Assembly (NCBI GenBank): GCA_030762175.1 | Contig: CM060833.1 | Span: 171,106,501-171,170,500 of the forward strand | Direction: 5' to 3' | DNA: 64,000 bases | Source: Metallyticus violacea | Taxonomy: Eukaryota; Arthropoda; Insecta; Mantodea; Metallyticidae | Shown here: positions 1-10,341 of the stretch, piece after piece | Layout of the letters: each line of letters begins with the position of its first letter | How positions within the stretch are numbered: position 1 is the first letter of the stretch | Program-made: the position numbers and the translations under genes | Notes under the pieces: model-generated | Databases searched by the model: none | What the model was told of the DNA's origin: nothing | Seen by the model: the letters and a program-made list of their open reading frames with translations, nothing else

Positions 1-2767
1 TTTGATACTTCCTTTCGTTCTGAACTCATTTACATCATTAATTAATTTAATTAACCATTCCGGAAGAATTCTATGATCTGCACAAAGCGTTAGAGAGAAA
101 CAGAAAGGAAAGAGAAGAAGAAAAAAGATAACCATGAAAGCAAGAGAATTAATAAGATATATTTACTTGTTATCATATTATCTCAACTAAACTGCTATTT
201 ATAAGAAAATACCATTGTTCACGATGGCTCAATCAAATAAACAAATCTTTTGATAGGTTTTCATTCGTATATGGAATTTGTTGTGCATGAATAGGCGTTT
301 TCATTCTTGTTCTGAAGGGAAGTTATAGAAAATAATAAAACGAGTAACAAGAGAGAGTAAAGGATAGAGAGGATACTGCAGTAAGAAAATTGTTCCAAAT
401 TGAAAGAAAATATCATTGGTCAATTTCGAACCTGGTTACGTTTTATGGATTGAATCATTTAATTTTCATCTTTGTAAGGGAGATTATTGTTTCAAAGAAT
501 AAAACATAGGATGAAAAGTTTTCTTATTTGCATATTAAGTATCTATTTTAAAACTAGAACTATAACAATCTTTGTTCTTCGTCAAAATCGACAATATAAG
601 GCATCATTATCATACCAGTTGCATAAAATTACGTCATTAAATTATTTTCTTTGATAAAATGCTGACATTAACTGAATATTATATGTCAGATTAATATCAA
701 AGAAAATAATTCATATATTACAGAAAACAATCAATCATTCATCTTCATTGGAGAATTAATAACAAATTAATAATAAATTAGTATTAGCTACCAAATGAAT
801 TAACAGAACTCCATAATACTAATCGGTTCTGCAGCATGTACCAACACTGAACAATCTGAAATATCTTTAATACATTTACTCTTCATCCAGTTAATGACTA
901 AGTCGTATTTTGCTGATATTATATCATATTGGTATCACTGACTATTTCATATTTCCAGCTTGGGCTAAAATTTCTTGCGGTAAATCCATCTTAGCTAACA
1001 ACAATAACAATAGACAAACAAACGTAATTAATAATCTCCATTGATACAATGATGCTATAAGGATAATGAAAGCAAGCGGAGTAATTCATTATTAAATTGA
1101 CATTAATGTCCCTTTTTAATTGTGGTACAAAAATAGAATATGGAACTCGTTTATAATGCTATACATTCGTAAAAATTAGTAAAACTGCTATGATTGTTTA
1201 TTTAAATTATTACTCACGCAGTAAAGTAAAACACTATAAATTAATTTTATTATTTTTTGAGAAGACATGTTCCTGCCAACTTACTTAATCATGTGATCAC
1301 CAATAGCCAAATAAAAATATGAAAACAAAATATTCAAAATTTAATAAAATGAGGTAAGATCAAAATTCCAGAATATTAAACAATTAAAATGTCGGTACTA
1401 TGACTATTTGTACTACTGTAAGTTTTCATTCACACAAAATAATTACACCCTTGGCATCAACAAACTATTTATGCACATTTTTCTATTGTATTAGTTGGCC
1501 TTAAACTGTGTTTACCTTTGTCCATGGGTCTGCCGCTGTAAGATTTGGTGCAGAATTGTGCGTACCGTAGAGGCCTTTATCTCAATGGTCATCGTGTCAG
1601 TCCACTCAGTACTGAAATCTTTGAGAACTGCTAGAAACATAAGATTCTAGAATGAGTGCAGTTATTTTAATGAAATTGACACGTGAGCATTTTCTGTTGA
1701 TAGTTTGAAAACAGAATCTCTGGAAGCGAATGTTTCATGTTGAAGTCGCAGAAACCCTAAGTTTGATGGATGGTACAGGTCTTCCCAACCCTACCCAAGA
1801 TGATGACAGACTGTGGTGTGTATTCTTGCTATCTGCTCATTATTGCACTAAAATGGTCATCTACACGTTCACTTTTTCATAAATGTAAGTTTGTTGCTAA
1901 TTATATTCAGCTTTTACCATTAAAGATGTTTTGTGCTATGACTAAAAAGATAGGACATAAGGAATTTTTATACACTTCCAAAAGCAGCACAGTTAAGAAA
2001 GCAGATTATAAAATATTTGTTTATATAATTGATTGAAACAAACAATTATGTGACTTTGTTGTGACATCAAATTATTGTGAAAATAAAAGCTCAGTGTTTG
2101 AAGAGGAAGCCGAAAATACGATGAGAAACCCTACTATTCTTACTAGCTCAGTCGCTAAGCACACAATAATCAGATCGTAAAGCTTCAGAAAGAGAAACTC
2201 GGTAAGTCAGCTAAAACAATTTTAAAGCAATTTTATATTCTATAGAAACCTTTGCTACTTACAGGGACAGTGTAAGGGGAAGCTCTTGTTGAGGCAGAAA
2301 AGAAAGAAGAAGTTCTAGAACTGCCTGCTACCATACACCTGCGTGTCTTTCACAAGCAATGAAAGACAGTATATCAGAATTTGTAATGATTGATTTTATG
2401 TGTTGAATTCAAAACTGCCATTTGAGAGCGTACGGCATAATTTGCAATGAAGTTTTAGATGTTTCATTTACAACTACTTCATTCATTCATTCGTAGTTTA
2501 CAATGAGTCTAAATCTACATTGACTGAAGCATTTAATCAAGATATTTTTCAGTCCTACTTTTTCTCAATAAATTCCTAATGAGATATGAGGCCAGTGTCC
2601 AGTCAACTGAACTAATAAGCCGAAACAGATAACTGTGACAGGAATATTTATGTTTAATCAGTTTCTAAGGTAGCAAGGGACTTTTTCCCCCAAATATGGT
2701 CGTAATTTAAAGTTTTATTCTGTATTCAAATAATATATGTAACCAGCTTTTTAAGACAGACACAAAC
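1..2767. other. AT-rich non-coding stretch
   Basis: No gene, exon or recognisable transposon was seen. The DNA is strongly AT-rich with stops in all frames. An open frame of 88 codons near 1770-2036 has no recognisable domain and a composition typical of chance frames. Confidence 0.6.
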
Positions 2768-3048
2768 CGCCACGGGTGGCCGAGGTCGTTAAGGCGCGGA
2801 ATCGTGAGCGGGAGGTCTGAGGTTCGAATCCCACCAGGACCGTCCTCCCTGACTGGGGTTTTTTCCAAGTTTTCCTCAGTCCTCATAACTGGAAAATGCC
2901 GGTCTGGAACGTTTTCTTCCTTAATAAAAATGCCTTTCCTAATATATAATTTCATCCCATGTATTATCAATGTCCACTACCTGTGGGGCCTCAGTAGTAA
3001 AAACGGACGTTAAACACTACTCAAAAAAAAAAAAAATAAATAAATAAG
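2768..3048 (+). mobile_element. tRNA-derived SINE, family A copy 1 (near full length)
   Basis: The head resembles a tRNA gene. An A-box-like segment (GTGGCCGAGGTCGTTAAGGC, 2777 on) is followed by a B-box (GGTTCGAATCC, near 2821). A body with a conserved TTTTCCTCAGTCCTCAT segment follows, then a CCTCAGTAGTAAAA...GACGTTAAACACT end and an A-rich tail with AAATA units (3024-3048). The flanks AAGACAGACACA (2753 on) and AAGGCAGATACA (after the tail) differ at two of twelve positions and may be a worn target duplication. Related copies in this window start at 9395, 25695, 33974, 42206 and 61553. The head fits a Ser/Leu-type tRNA ancestor (inference). It is not a working tRNA gene. Confidence 0.85.
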
Positions 3049-4714
3049 AAGGCAGATACACTTGATACTGGAAGCTGTTAACATTCTTTAGAAACTAATG
3101 CGCCTAAGGAGTTTCCATGTCGATGATTCTCAGAAAACGGTCATATGAAATACAGAGTGACTCTGCATTGTGTAATGCAAAGTGCTAAAAAGGAACAGAT
3201 TGTTTCATATACACATAGCCGGGAAGATCACGTATTGAGATATAGCAGCATTGCCAGCTGCAAGAGCTAAATAGTCATGAGGCATCAGTTGATCGGCACA
3301 CAAGCTACGTAACGGTCAATCAACTTTGAGTACAAGCGGGGGAGCCATACGCAAACAAATGAGACGACAGGCATGATTGTGTTTTACCGTGAAGAAGGAC
3401 AAAATTTTCCTACTGCATCCTTCAGTGGCATTCTCCCGTTAGCGCCAATAAAACATTGATAAACATATTGAAAAGAGAAAAATAAATAATGAGTATTTTG
3501 ACGTTGTAAACTTCATGTATAAAATTCACAGGAGAAGGCAGATAAGTTTCCAAAGTAAAGTTCATTTCAACCTTTAATAACAATAACTGCGCCATTCAGA
3601 AATTCAGGAATTAGGAGGGAAAAAATAGTAATCCCAATAAATGTTGAAACTTTTAAAATAATAACCACTGCACTCCTTGGGGAGTTGGTTTCTTAATAAT
3701 GACAGTAAGCATTGAACATTAAAATAGTTGATCAATAAATTAATGTAAAGTACTACAATGTCTGTTTCTCATAACAAAGAAATTGTCTTAAATTTCTAAT
3801 CTTACAAAAATATCCTTAATTACTAAAGTTATATTTGAATACTTGTGACACTGAGACAATACTTTCCAGAGTTGACTGCTGCCTAAAGAAATGTTCCTGT
3901 ACGACAACCAAGGATTCGCCGTATCGTTGAAAAATTCATTTATTAAAAAGAAAAGAAAGCGTTCACTCGACCGAAACGTCCTTGGCCTCCGGAATCCAAC
4001 GAACAACTAACCAATATCTGGATACGAGAAGAAGAAACATCGTCACAGGTCGCAAAGAATCAGCACTAATGCCAGCCGCGTGCTTCATCCAACTGAGTGA
4101 TAAGCGTGGCTTTAAAGTAACTCGCGAGACGTGACCGAGCTAAGGGGGGAAAGGGAAGTGAAAATGAATTACATACCGGGACATAAAGTGCAGGAAATGT
4201 GGAAACAATATCCTTCAACAAGCACCCTATTATAGAACAGATGAAAATCACAAAAATACAATAATATGTTCCCCTTGCACGTTGTACCTTCATTTTGCAC
4301 TACTACACTTGCGTTCCACACATTGTTGGCACACCAAAAACGGATCGATAAATTCTAAATGTGCACAAAACCTTCTTCGTGCTTATAACCTTTTCAGTAA
4401 TCTGCATATACAACAGAGACCTTCGCTACGTGGATGCAATCAAAGTTGCAGCACGAAAACGAACGCTTTCTTCGTTATATTCCATAGGATAAGACAAAAT
4501 CGATAACTATACTGTTATATAGAATAAGACAATACACAAGTTTGCTTACTCCGAACTAGGAAGAGATCAAATTATGAAGCATTTGCTATAAAAAATAAGT
4601 CAGTTAGAAATTGACATAAAACACTACACAGCAAAGTATTGCCGGATTATTACTCCCTACATTTAAAACTAGCGCAACCACCCCCTCTCCCCAAAAAGTG
4701 ATTATGCTTAACCT
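3049..4714. other. non-coding stretch, no feature recognised
   Basis: AT-rich DNA with only short chance frames on either strand. No transposase motif, tandem repeat or splice-bounded exon was recognised. Confidence 0.5.
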
Positions 4715-5160
4715 TGAAGTGGATTGTTTTGGGTGGAGGAGGATACTTGAGCCTTGCTAATTACTGGTCCTTTTTGCTTATGCCGCAAGTGGGGACACCT
4801 CCGGGAGGAAGGGATGTGGTGAGGGTTTCCAGTATCCGCGGGCGGTAACTGCGAGAGGAAGATGGGGTCCCTGACTGTTTCCAGACGCTGGTGGAGCCAC
4901 TCGAAAGGCCCGCTTTCATACAGACGCCGAGGCAGAAACCTTTCCAAAGTGCAAGTCACAATAATACCGCGCAGGCCCACCTTGCTATAGTACGTTAGAT
5001 TCTTTAAGAGAACCAACATTAAAGGTAATGGGAAAATGGAAAAGTCGTGTAATGCAAATATCCATCCATTCGCCTATGCGAGCAGGAAAACCACAAAAAA
5101 AATGCAAAATCAGGATGGCGGGAACTGAATCCGGGACATCCCGAATGCGACTCTGAACTA
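4715..5160. repeat. dispersed repeat family C, copy 1
   Basis: A GC-richer block, out of character with its flanks. It has GGGGACACCTCCGGGAGGAAGGGATG near 4792 and an 'AGACGC..GGCA.A..TTTCCAAAG' segment near 4922. Similar blocks occur at 36480-36900, 51421-51620 and 60860-61120. All share a core like TGCCTACGC-CCC..GGGGCACTTC..GAGGAA.GG.TGAGGT or the later 'CAGACGC..GGCA' part. The right end (ACTGAATCCGGGACATCCCGAATGCGACTCTGAAC) could be a worn tRNA-like or target-linked end. Class unknown. Boundaries were judged by eye. Confidence 0.45.
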
Positions 5161-6199
5161 TCCAGCTCGATGTGCTTGACCTACAGCTCTAAAGTAAGAA
5201 TTTTCAAGCAGTCGATACAAAATTACAAAATCATTGATGACATCACGGCAACAGCCTTTGGCTTGCTTAAGGATATCGGAGAAGACAGTTTGCGATATTC
5301 TGGAGGCGTATCGCATGGATTTTCCGGACGGGAACAAAAAACAGAAATCGTGTTCACTTGAAAAGGCGTGACGGAAGACGGATGTTTCCCACTCCGATAA
5401 AAACAATTGAATGATAACAGAAAGCCTCTCTTCAGAAGAAGACTTTTTAAAAGAAGAGTATAGGAATAGTATTTTGTTAACATAGAAGACTACAAAATTA
5501 TCGGGTTAACCATTATCACAAACTGAAAAAAGCTGCAACTCAGGTATTTCGCTAATGACTACAACCATTCATTCAGAAGAATTAGGTCTATTCAACAATT
5601 GCGTTATGATGCATTTTGAAAAATCATCTGCTGCATTTAGCGCATCTAGATGTGATTAAGTCAACAAGCAGTTTTATGACAAGTAGAAAAGAGTCGCGCG
5701 TCAAGATCGCCGCATTTTCATTGAAGTAGCCAAAAATTGTCTCCTTAAGACGCGTCCTGTCAACAAACGAATGCTCCACGTTTGCACTCAATCAGTTTAC
5801 AAATTAAGGATTCAATTCTAAAAGTCATACTGAGGTTTGAGTTTGAGTTGTGTTAAAGGCTTAGAAATGCTAATGCTGGCCTTTAATTATATAGAGAAAG
5901 TATCCGGAATTGAACTACATTTGTTTATAGGCAGTTCAGGTAGCTCGTTGCCTCACTGTGAGTATAGCGTTTGAAGAGGTTACAGTGTTATAACTTCTGT
6001 GTTAAGCTACTTTATGTAATAAAATATTCTACGGTATGTGATAGAAGCTATTCAGTATATTATGCAACCAGTTCGTGCAGTGTCACTTACAATTAATAGT
6101 GCCAGGACCACCAAAGTTCCCCGGTCCATTTTAGGAAACTTCCACTAAATTCTTCAATTAATTTATATATTGCAGAATTTTGATTGTTTAGGTTTTTAA
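5161..6199. other. non-coding stretch, no feature recognised
   Basis: No domain, exon or repeat was recognised. Short open frames on both strands overlap each other near 5158-5483, as expected by chance. Confidence 0.5.
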
Positions 6200-7530
6200 T
6201 ATTTCAAAAAGAGGCATATACGGAAAATGGGACGAGTCTGAATTCAAATGGCCATGAAGCATACAAGAATAGTGACTGGACTCAAGGAGTGCGCGCGTGT
6301 TTATGAAATGCCAAAGGCAGCACTGAGGGTAAATCCTTTGGCAGGCAATTGTCTTCACTGAGAGATGAGAAAGTTTTGTCCAATCACATTCTCTTATTTG
6401 AAGCAAAGTTTTTCGGATTTACCATCAAAGATGTCCGTAGATTGGCCTTCGATGTGGTAGAAAAATATAACCATCCTCACAACTTTAACAAACAGAAGAA
6501 AAAAAATGAAGGGTTAAAGTGATTGTATGCTAATATGAAACGTAGTCCACAGCTTCCACTCCATCAACGAGAAGGGACGTCTTTGGCTCGAGCTAAGAGC
6601 TTCTCGATGAGAACATTACAGTAAATACTGGGTTTAACATTGATGAATCTGGGTTTACAACGGTTCAAAAAATACAACAAATAATAATCGGTCAAAAAGA
6701 CAATCATAAGTTTGGGCAATTACGAGCAGGAAACGAGGAGTAAACATGACAGTAGTCTGTGCTGTCAATACTGCCAATGATGTAGCAAGAGCTCCATTAG
6801 GCGTAATAACAATTTCTGACACTGTGTATGTAAATGCAAACTTGTTGCTTCGGGCTCAGGCACTTTAAAAGTCATGTGATTTGTAAAAAAGACTCTTGCT
6901 TCCGCTACTTAATGGCCACAGAACGCACAGTAGAAACCTGCAGGATGCTCGTTTTCATGTTGTAGCTGCTCCGCTTCAAAAGTACTTCAACTACAAGACA
7001 CAATATTAGATAAATCATCTTACAGTTTCAGATATCGGCAGCAACGGCTGGAACAGCGGAGAGCGCCTTTCGAAAAGCTGGAATCTGGCCTGTAAACAGA
7101 AACGATTTTGTCCAATAGATAGCTTTTGCGTAATTGTTGAGGAAAAGTTTCTAGACAAGCCCACTAACAGTAAGGGCAAGGAAGAACCTTCAGAAGACTC
7201 TTGTGATGACCGAGTATTGTGAATAAATTATCACCAGCCCCAAAAGCACCCACAGTACTTTCTGCTCAGGGTGAAGTTGTGCTCACACAAACTGAAATTA
7301 GAACAGTCGAAAGATCAATTGAAGAAAGAAAAATAAAAAATGTTAAACTTATTTTCCAAAAGGAGAACGAAGATCAGGATTAAGATATGTTTTGTATTCT
7401 GTGGTGGACAGGAAAAGAAAGAAGACATGATTCAGTGTATGGAATGTGACATGGGTTCTTACCCGGTGTGCCAAGGTGAACCCCAACATAAAGAAATATT
7501 TCTGTACAAACTGCAAGTACAATATTTAAT
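6200..7530 (+). mobile_element. decayed pogo/Tigger-type DDE transposon with a terminal PHD-like zinc finger
   Basis: Translating all + frames piecewise gives an ordered series of pogo-family transposase pieces broken by stops and frameshifts. The series is a psq-like HTH scrap (..ECARVYEMPKAAL, ~6285-6325), a CENP-B-type DNA-binding part (FGFTIKDVRRLAFDVVEKYN then PQLPLHQREGTSLARAKSF, ~6413-6605), the first catalytic Asp in FNIDESGFTTVQK (~6631-6670), and the C-terminal AFRKAGIWPVNRNDF (~7058-7100). A Cys-rich CxxC..CxxC segment follows at ~7390-7475 (C-V/F-C, IQCMECDMGSYPVC), like the zinc finger that ends many insect pogo transposases. The part with the second and third catalytic Asp is missing or unreadable. 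This is a dead relic. The family call is based on motif resemblance from memory, without a search. Terminal repeats were not located. Confidence 0.75.
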
Positions 7531-9267
7531 GATTTGTATACTTTATAATTTTTTTAATAATATCCCATTTGAGCAGCCGGGAGTACAAATAAGGCAACTT
7601 GAACTCTTTGCCTAATTTTAGTTTTATTTATTTTTGAGATACAAGGAAAAGTTTATTTCACTATATGCTGTTATCTAATTAAAGTGTTTGAAATGGGGAA
7701 TCTTTAAAAAATATGTTTGTTAATTGTATACTTAATAAACGCTTAATTCAGGAACATATAAAACTGGTCCAATTTAGGCAACCCTCCCCCACCTCAACCA
7801 AGTGGCGTTGCACGTATCGTGCCTGTTGTCCATGCCTGTACTTCAACTTGTGCATTTCCTAAAACGTGTATACAACTCTATCTAGAAAATGCTGGAATTG
7901 TCGTCCTCCTTTTGTTAAACAGGCATTGCATGTGTAAACATATTCGGATTTACAGCATTAAGCTTGTTTCTGGTTTCCTTGCTAATGTTTCACTTTGTAC
8001 TGTGAAAGCCTCGCTTGTGCTAATTTTTAAAGTGATTTTTTTTACGAAGTTCCAAATTTACATCAGTTTGATCAAGTATTTTCTCCATTAAAACTTTAAG
8101 ACTGTTTTCGCTCGTATTTTATTTTTGCACTGAACCAGTACATGCAAATTGTGATATAATGTGAAGCGGGAGGTTAATTAAGAAAGCTCTGATAAATTCC
8201 GCATATAAGCGACTAGCTGAGTTGTATTTGAAATAATGTTTATCCTAAGAAAATCCATTGATCTAGAATCAACTCTCTAACCTTACTTACGGATGAATGT
8301 AACTAACGTTCGATCAGCTTTGCTTTCCCCCGAAGTGTTTTGCCTATGGGCAAGCGCGCCTATCGTTAGCCGGCTAGCCGGTCAGTAGGTTCTAAGTGAT
8401 TAGCGGAAGGGTAAAACACAATAAAACAAACCAACCATACTACAATATACATAGCAATTTAAGAGGTTCATTACAACCTTTACCCTCACTCTCACATCGA
8501 CACATGAGGAGTTCTTTACCTCAGACTACACAGATGGTAGAGAGGCTAAAGGATAATGCCAAGCAATAAGAACTACTAAGGTTTAAATCCGTCCCGTACA
8601 TGAATTATTTTATTTGTTATTTTTTGCAAATAAAAGTAATGTTTAGTATACATGCGATAATATAACTTCAAATTTCAAACATTATTTTAATTTTAAGGAT
8701 TTATGTCTCACAAACGCAAAACGTAAATAACTTTTTTCAAGAAACTTTTATATTAATCATTATTTTTAAATTACACAAATAATTTTATATTTTATTTTCA
8801 TTTTTCACTTTATAATATTTATTTTAATTTGTTTTGAAAGGAAAGATTAATTTGCATATTGTTTTATGTCTTAAAATTCGAATATACATATTTCGCGTTG
8901 CAATAATTGAAGAAATAAATATTTGTCTTAGATTAAACATAAATTTTACTTGCATAAATTCAAACATGACCAGGATTCGAACCTACTAGACACGTGACAT
9001 GACTTGAACAAGGAATGAAAACGGTGTTAAAACGTGCATTGCGAACCCAGCGTTAGCAAGTGCTTGCCATATTTTCCGAATGGTCATTGCGTTTGGCCGT
9101 TATTGATTTTATTTTGTCTCAGGCTTCTACCCTTGAGAAAAAACGTGGTCGCCTCTAGAATCAAGTCCAACTTCGGTAACATCGGTGGCACTCGATAAAG
9201 TTGAACTTAAAGTAGGGTAACTTTATTTTTGTTTGCTATGTTTCCAATTAGTGTAGTGTGCGTCATA
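7531..9267. other. AT-rich non-coding stretch
   Basis: Very AT-rich, especially 8600-8950. No gene was seen. Two weak tRNA-box-like scraps (around 8530-8605, and the reverse-complement B-box CCAGGATTCGAACC at 8969) may be remnants of SINE heads, but no body could be followed. Confidence 0.45.
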
Positions 9268-9275
9268 TACCGAGG

Positions 9276-9299
9276 GTGCCAAAAAATGTATACACACTT
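9276..9299 (+). repeat. left terminal inverted repeat
   Basis: This matches the reverse complement of 10314-10336 over about 23 bp, apart from one extra A in its A-run. It is the left end of the deleted Tc1/mariner-like element. Confidence 0.85.
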
Positions 9300-9394
9300 T
9301 CACAGAAGATATCTATTTAATATATTTCAAAGTTGAACCGAAAAACAACAGTAATGTGTAGCACTATGCTCTGTAAAGAGATTCTTTTTAATTG

Positions 9395-9662
9395 TGTTAA
9401 ACGCCCGTTTTTTACTACTGAGGCACCACAGGCGGTGACACTGATGATACATGAGATGAAATGATAAATTGGAAAAGGATTTTTTTTAAGGATGGAAACG
9501 TTCCAGGCCTAAGTTTAGGGTACCTCCCCGCCATTTTCCATGTATGAGAACTGAGGAAAACCTGGGAAAATCCTCAGTCAGGGAGGACGGTCCTCACGGG
9601 ATCCGAACCCCAGATTTCCCGTTCACGAATCCGCCTTAACGACCTCGACCACCCATGGTGGT
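9395..9662 (-). mobile_element. SINE family A copy 2, nested in the Tc1/mariner-like element
   Basis: Reverse-oriented copy. The tRNA-like head is at the right (reverse complement of GGGTGGTCGAGGTCGTTAAGG, 9632-9656), with the B-box reverse complement (GGATCCGAACCCC) at 9600-9612. The body and the GTTAAACGCCCGTTTTTTACTACTGAGG end lie at the left (9395 on). Flanks TGTAAAGAGATT (9372 on) and TGTAAACAGATG (9662 on) are alike and may be the target duplication. It sits between the left inverted end and the transposase remnant, so it inserted after the host element did. Confidence 0.85.
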
Positions 9663-9714
9663 GTAAACAGATGTGACTCACATTACATTATGCTAGCGTT
9701 GCTAGAATATCAAA

Positions 9715-10020
9715 ATGAAGTCAAGATTATCGTTTGAACAGCGGAAAGCAATTTTGAAGTGGTATTGGAAAACCGAGAATGTTGTTGAAGTTCAAAGGCA
9801 ATGGAGACGTGTGTACAGAACAGAACCGCCAAAGCGAGTAACAATTGCACGCATTCGAGACAAATTTGAAACTCATGATACTGTATGCGATGTTCACAAG
9901 GGCAGATTTGGGAGACCTCACACAGCAACAAGCCCCGTGTCCTCGGCTATGATTTTGGAACGTTTTGAGTATTCACCGCAGAAATCTACAAAGCAATGTG
10001 CACGTGAGACTGGGATTTAG
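9715..10020 (+). pseudogene. transposase N-terminal HTH domain (truncated)
   Basis: About 100 codons opening with ATG at 9715 and still free of stops. It reads as the DNA-binding helix-turn-helix part of an insect Tc1/mariner-like transposase, of the kind often annotated as DUF4817. Seen: LSFEQRKAILKWYWKTENVV, then EPPKRVTIARIRDKFETHDTV, and a GRFGRPHTATSP linker like the GRP-type linker between HTH and catalytic domain. The frame ends soon after the linker at a TAG that marks the deletion junction (about 10013). All catalytic Asp residues are absent, so it can bind DNA at most. The open frame over 100 codons suggests the element is fairly young, or that chance has spared it. Confidence 0.75.
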
Positions 10021-10226
10021 CTCTGTTGGACTTCTACCTATGGGGAACTCTTAAGGATGTTGTATACCGTAGAAAACCAGCTGCACGGGCAGCATTTCGG
10101 GAAGAAATTGAAACGGCATGTGCTGCAATCGCTGAGGACACTTTCGCAAACGTTGCTCAATCAGTAGTTCAACGTAATCAGAAGTATATCGACGCCGATG
10201 GTGGGCATTTTGAGCAACTGTTGTAA
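10014..10226 (+). pseudogene. transposase C-terminal tail (fragment)
   Basis: In a different frame from the HTH piece, this encodes DLALLDFYLWGTLKDVVY followed by a helical tail ending GGHFEQLL and TAA. DFYLWG-LK-VY is the conserved segment just after the third catalytic residue of mariner-like transposases (normally preceded by PPRSPDL-P). The missing stretch between the two pieces corresponds to most of the DDE/D domain, so a single internal deletion of several hundred bases explains the structure. Confidence 0.75.
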
Positions 10227-10313
10227 CTGTAAAAGTCTCAGATGATTAGTGCTCATCATTTTCTGTTTGTGTGAATTCAGTTTTGTTATGTTAACACTTT
10301 TTTTCTTTGCTTG

Positions 10314-10336
10314 AAGTGTGTATACATTTTTGGCAC
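10314..10336 (-). repeat. right terminal inverted repeat
   Basis: Reverse complement of the repeat at 9276-9299, with one A fewer in the A-run. A TA follows three bases beyond. Confidence 0.85.
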
Positions 10337-10341
10337 ACTTA

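Larger units (their letters stand above)
9268..10341 (+). mobile_element. internally deleted Tc1/mariner-like transposon with both inverted ends
   Basis: A left end at 9276-9299 and a right end at 10314-10336 are near-perfect inverted repeats of about 23 bp (GTGCCAAAAAATGTATACAC; the right copy has one A fewer). A TA dinucleotide lies just outside each end (9268-9269 and 10340-10341), consistent with TA target duplication in this superfamily. Between the ends lie the N-terminal HTH and the C-terminal tail of one transposase, with the catalytic core gone, plus a family A SINE (9395-9662) inserted in the 5' part. The element is therefore non-autonomous. Exact termini are uncertain because the distances from TA to repeat differ (6 against 3 bp). 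Confidence 0.8.

Noticed and set aside
2768..2840. A tRNA gene on the + strand (A-box and B-box present)
   Set aside because: It is the head of SINE family A. The cloverleaf is imperfect and the same head recurs with the same body at several other places.
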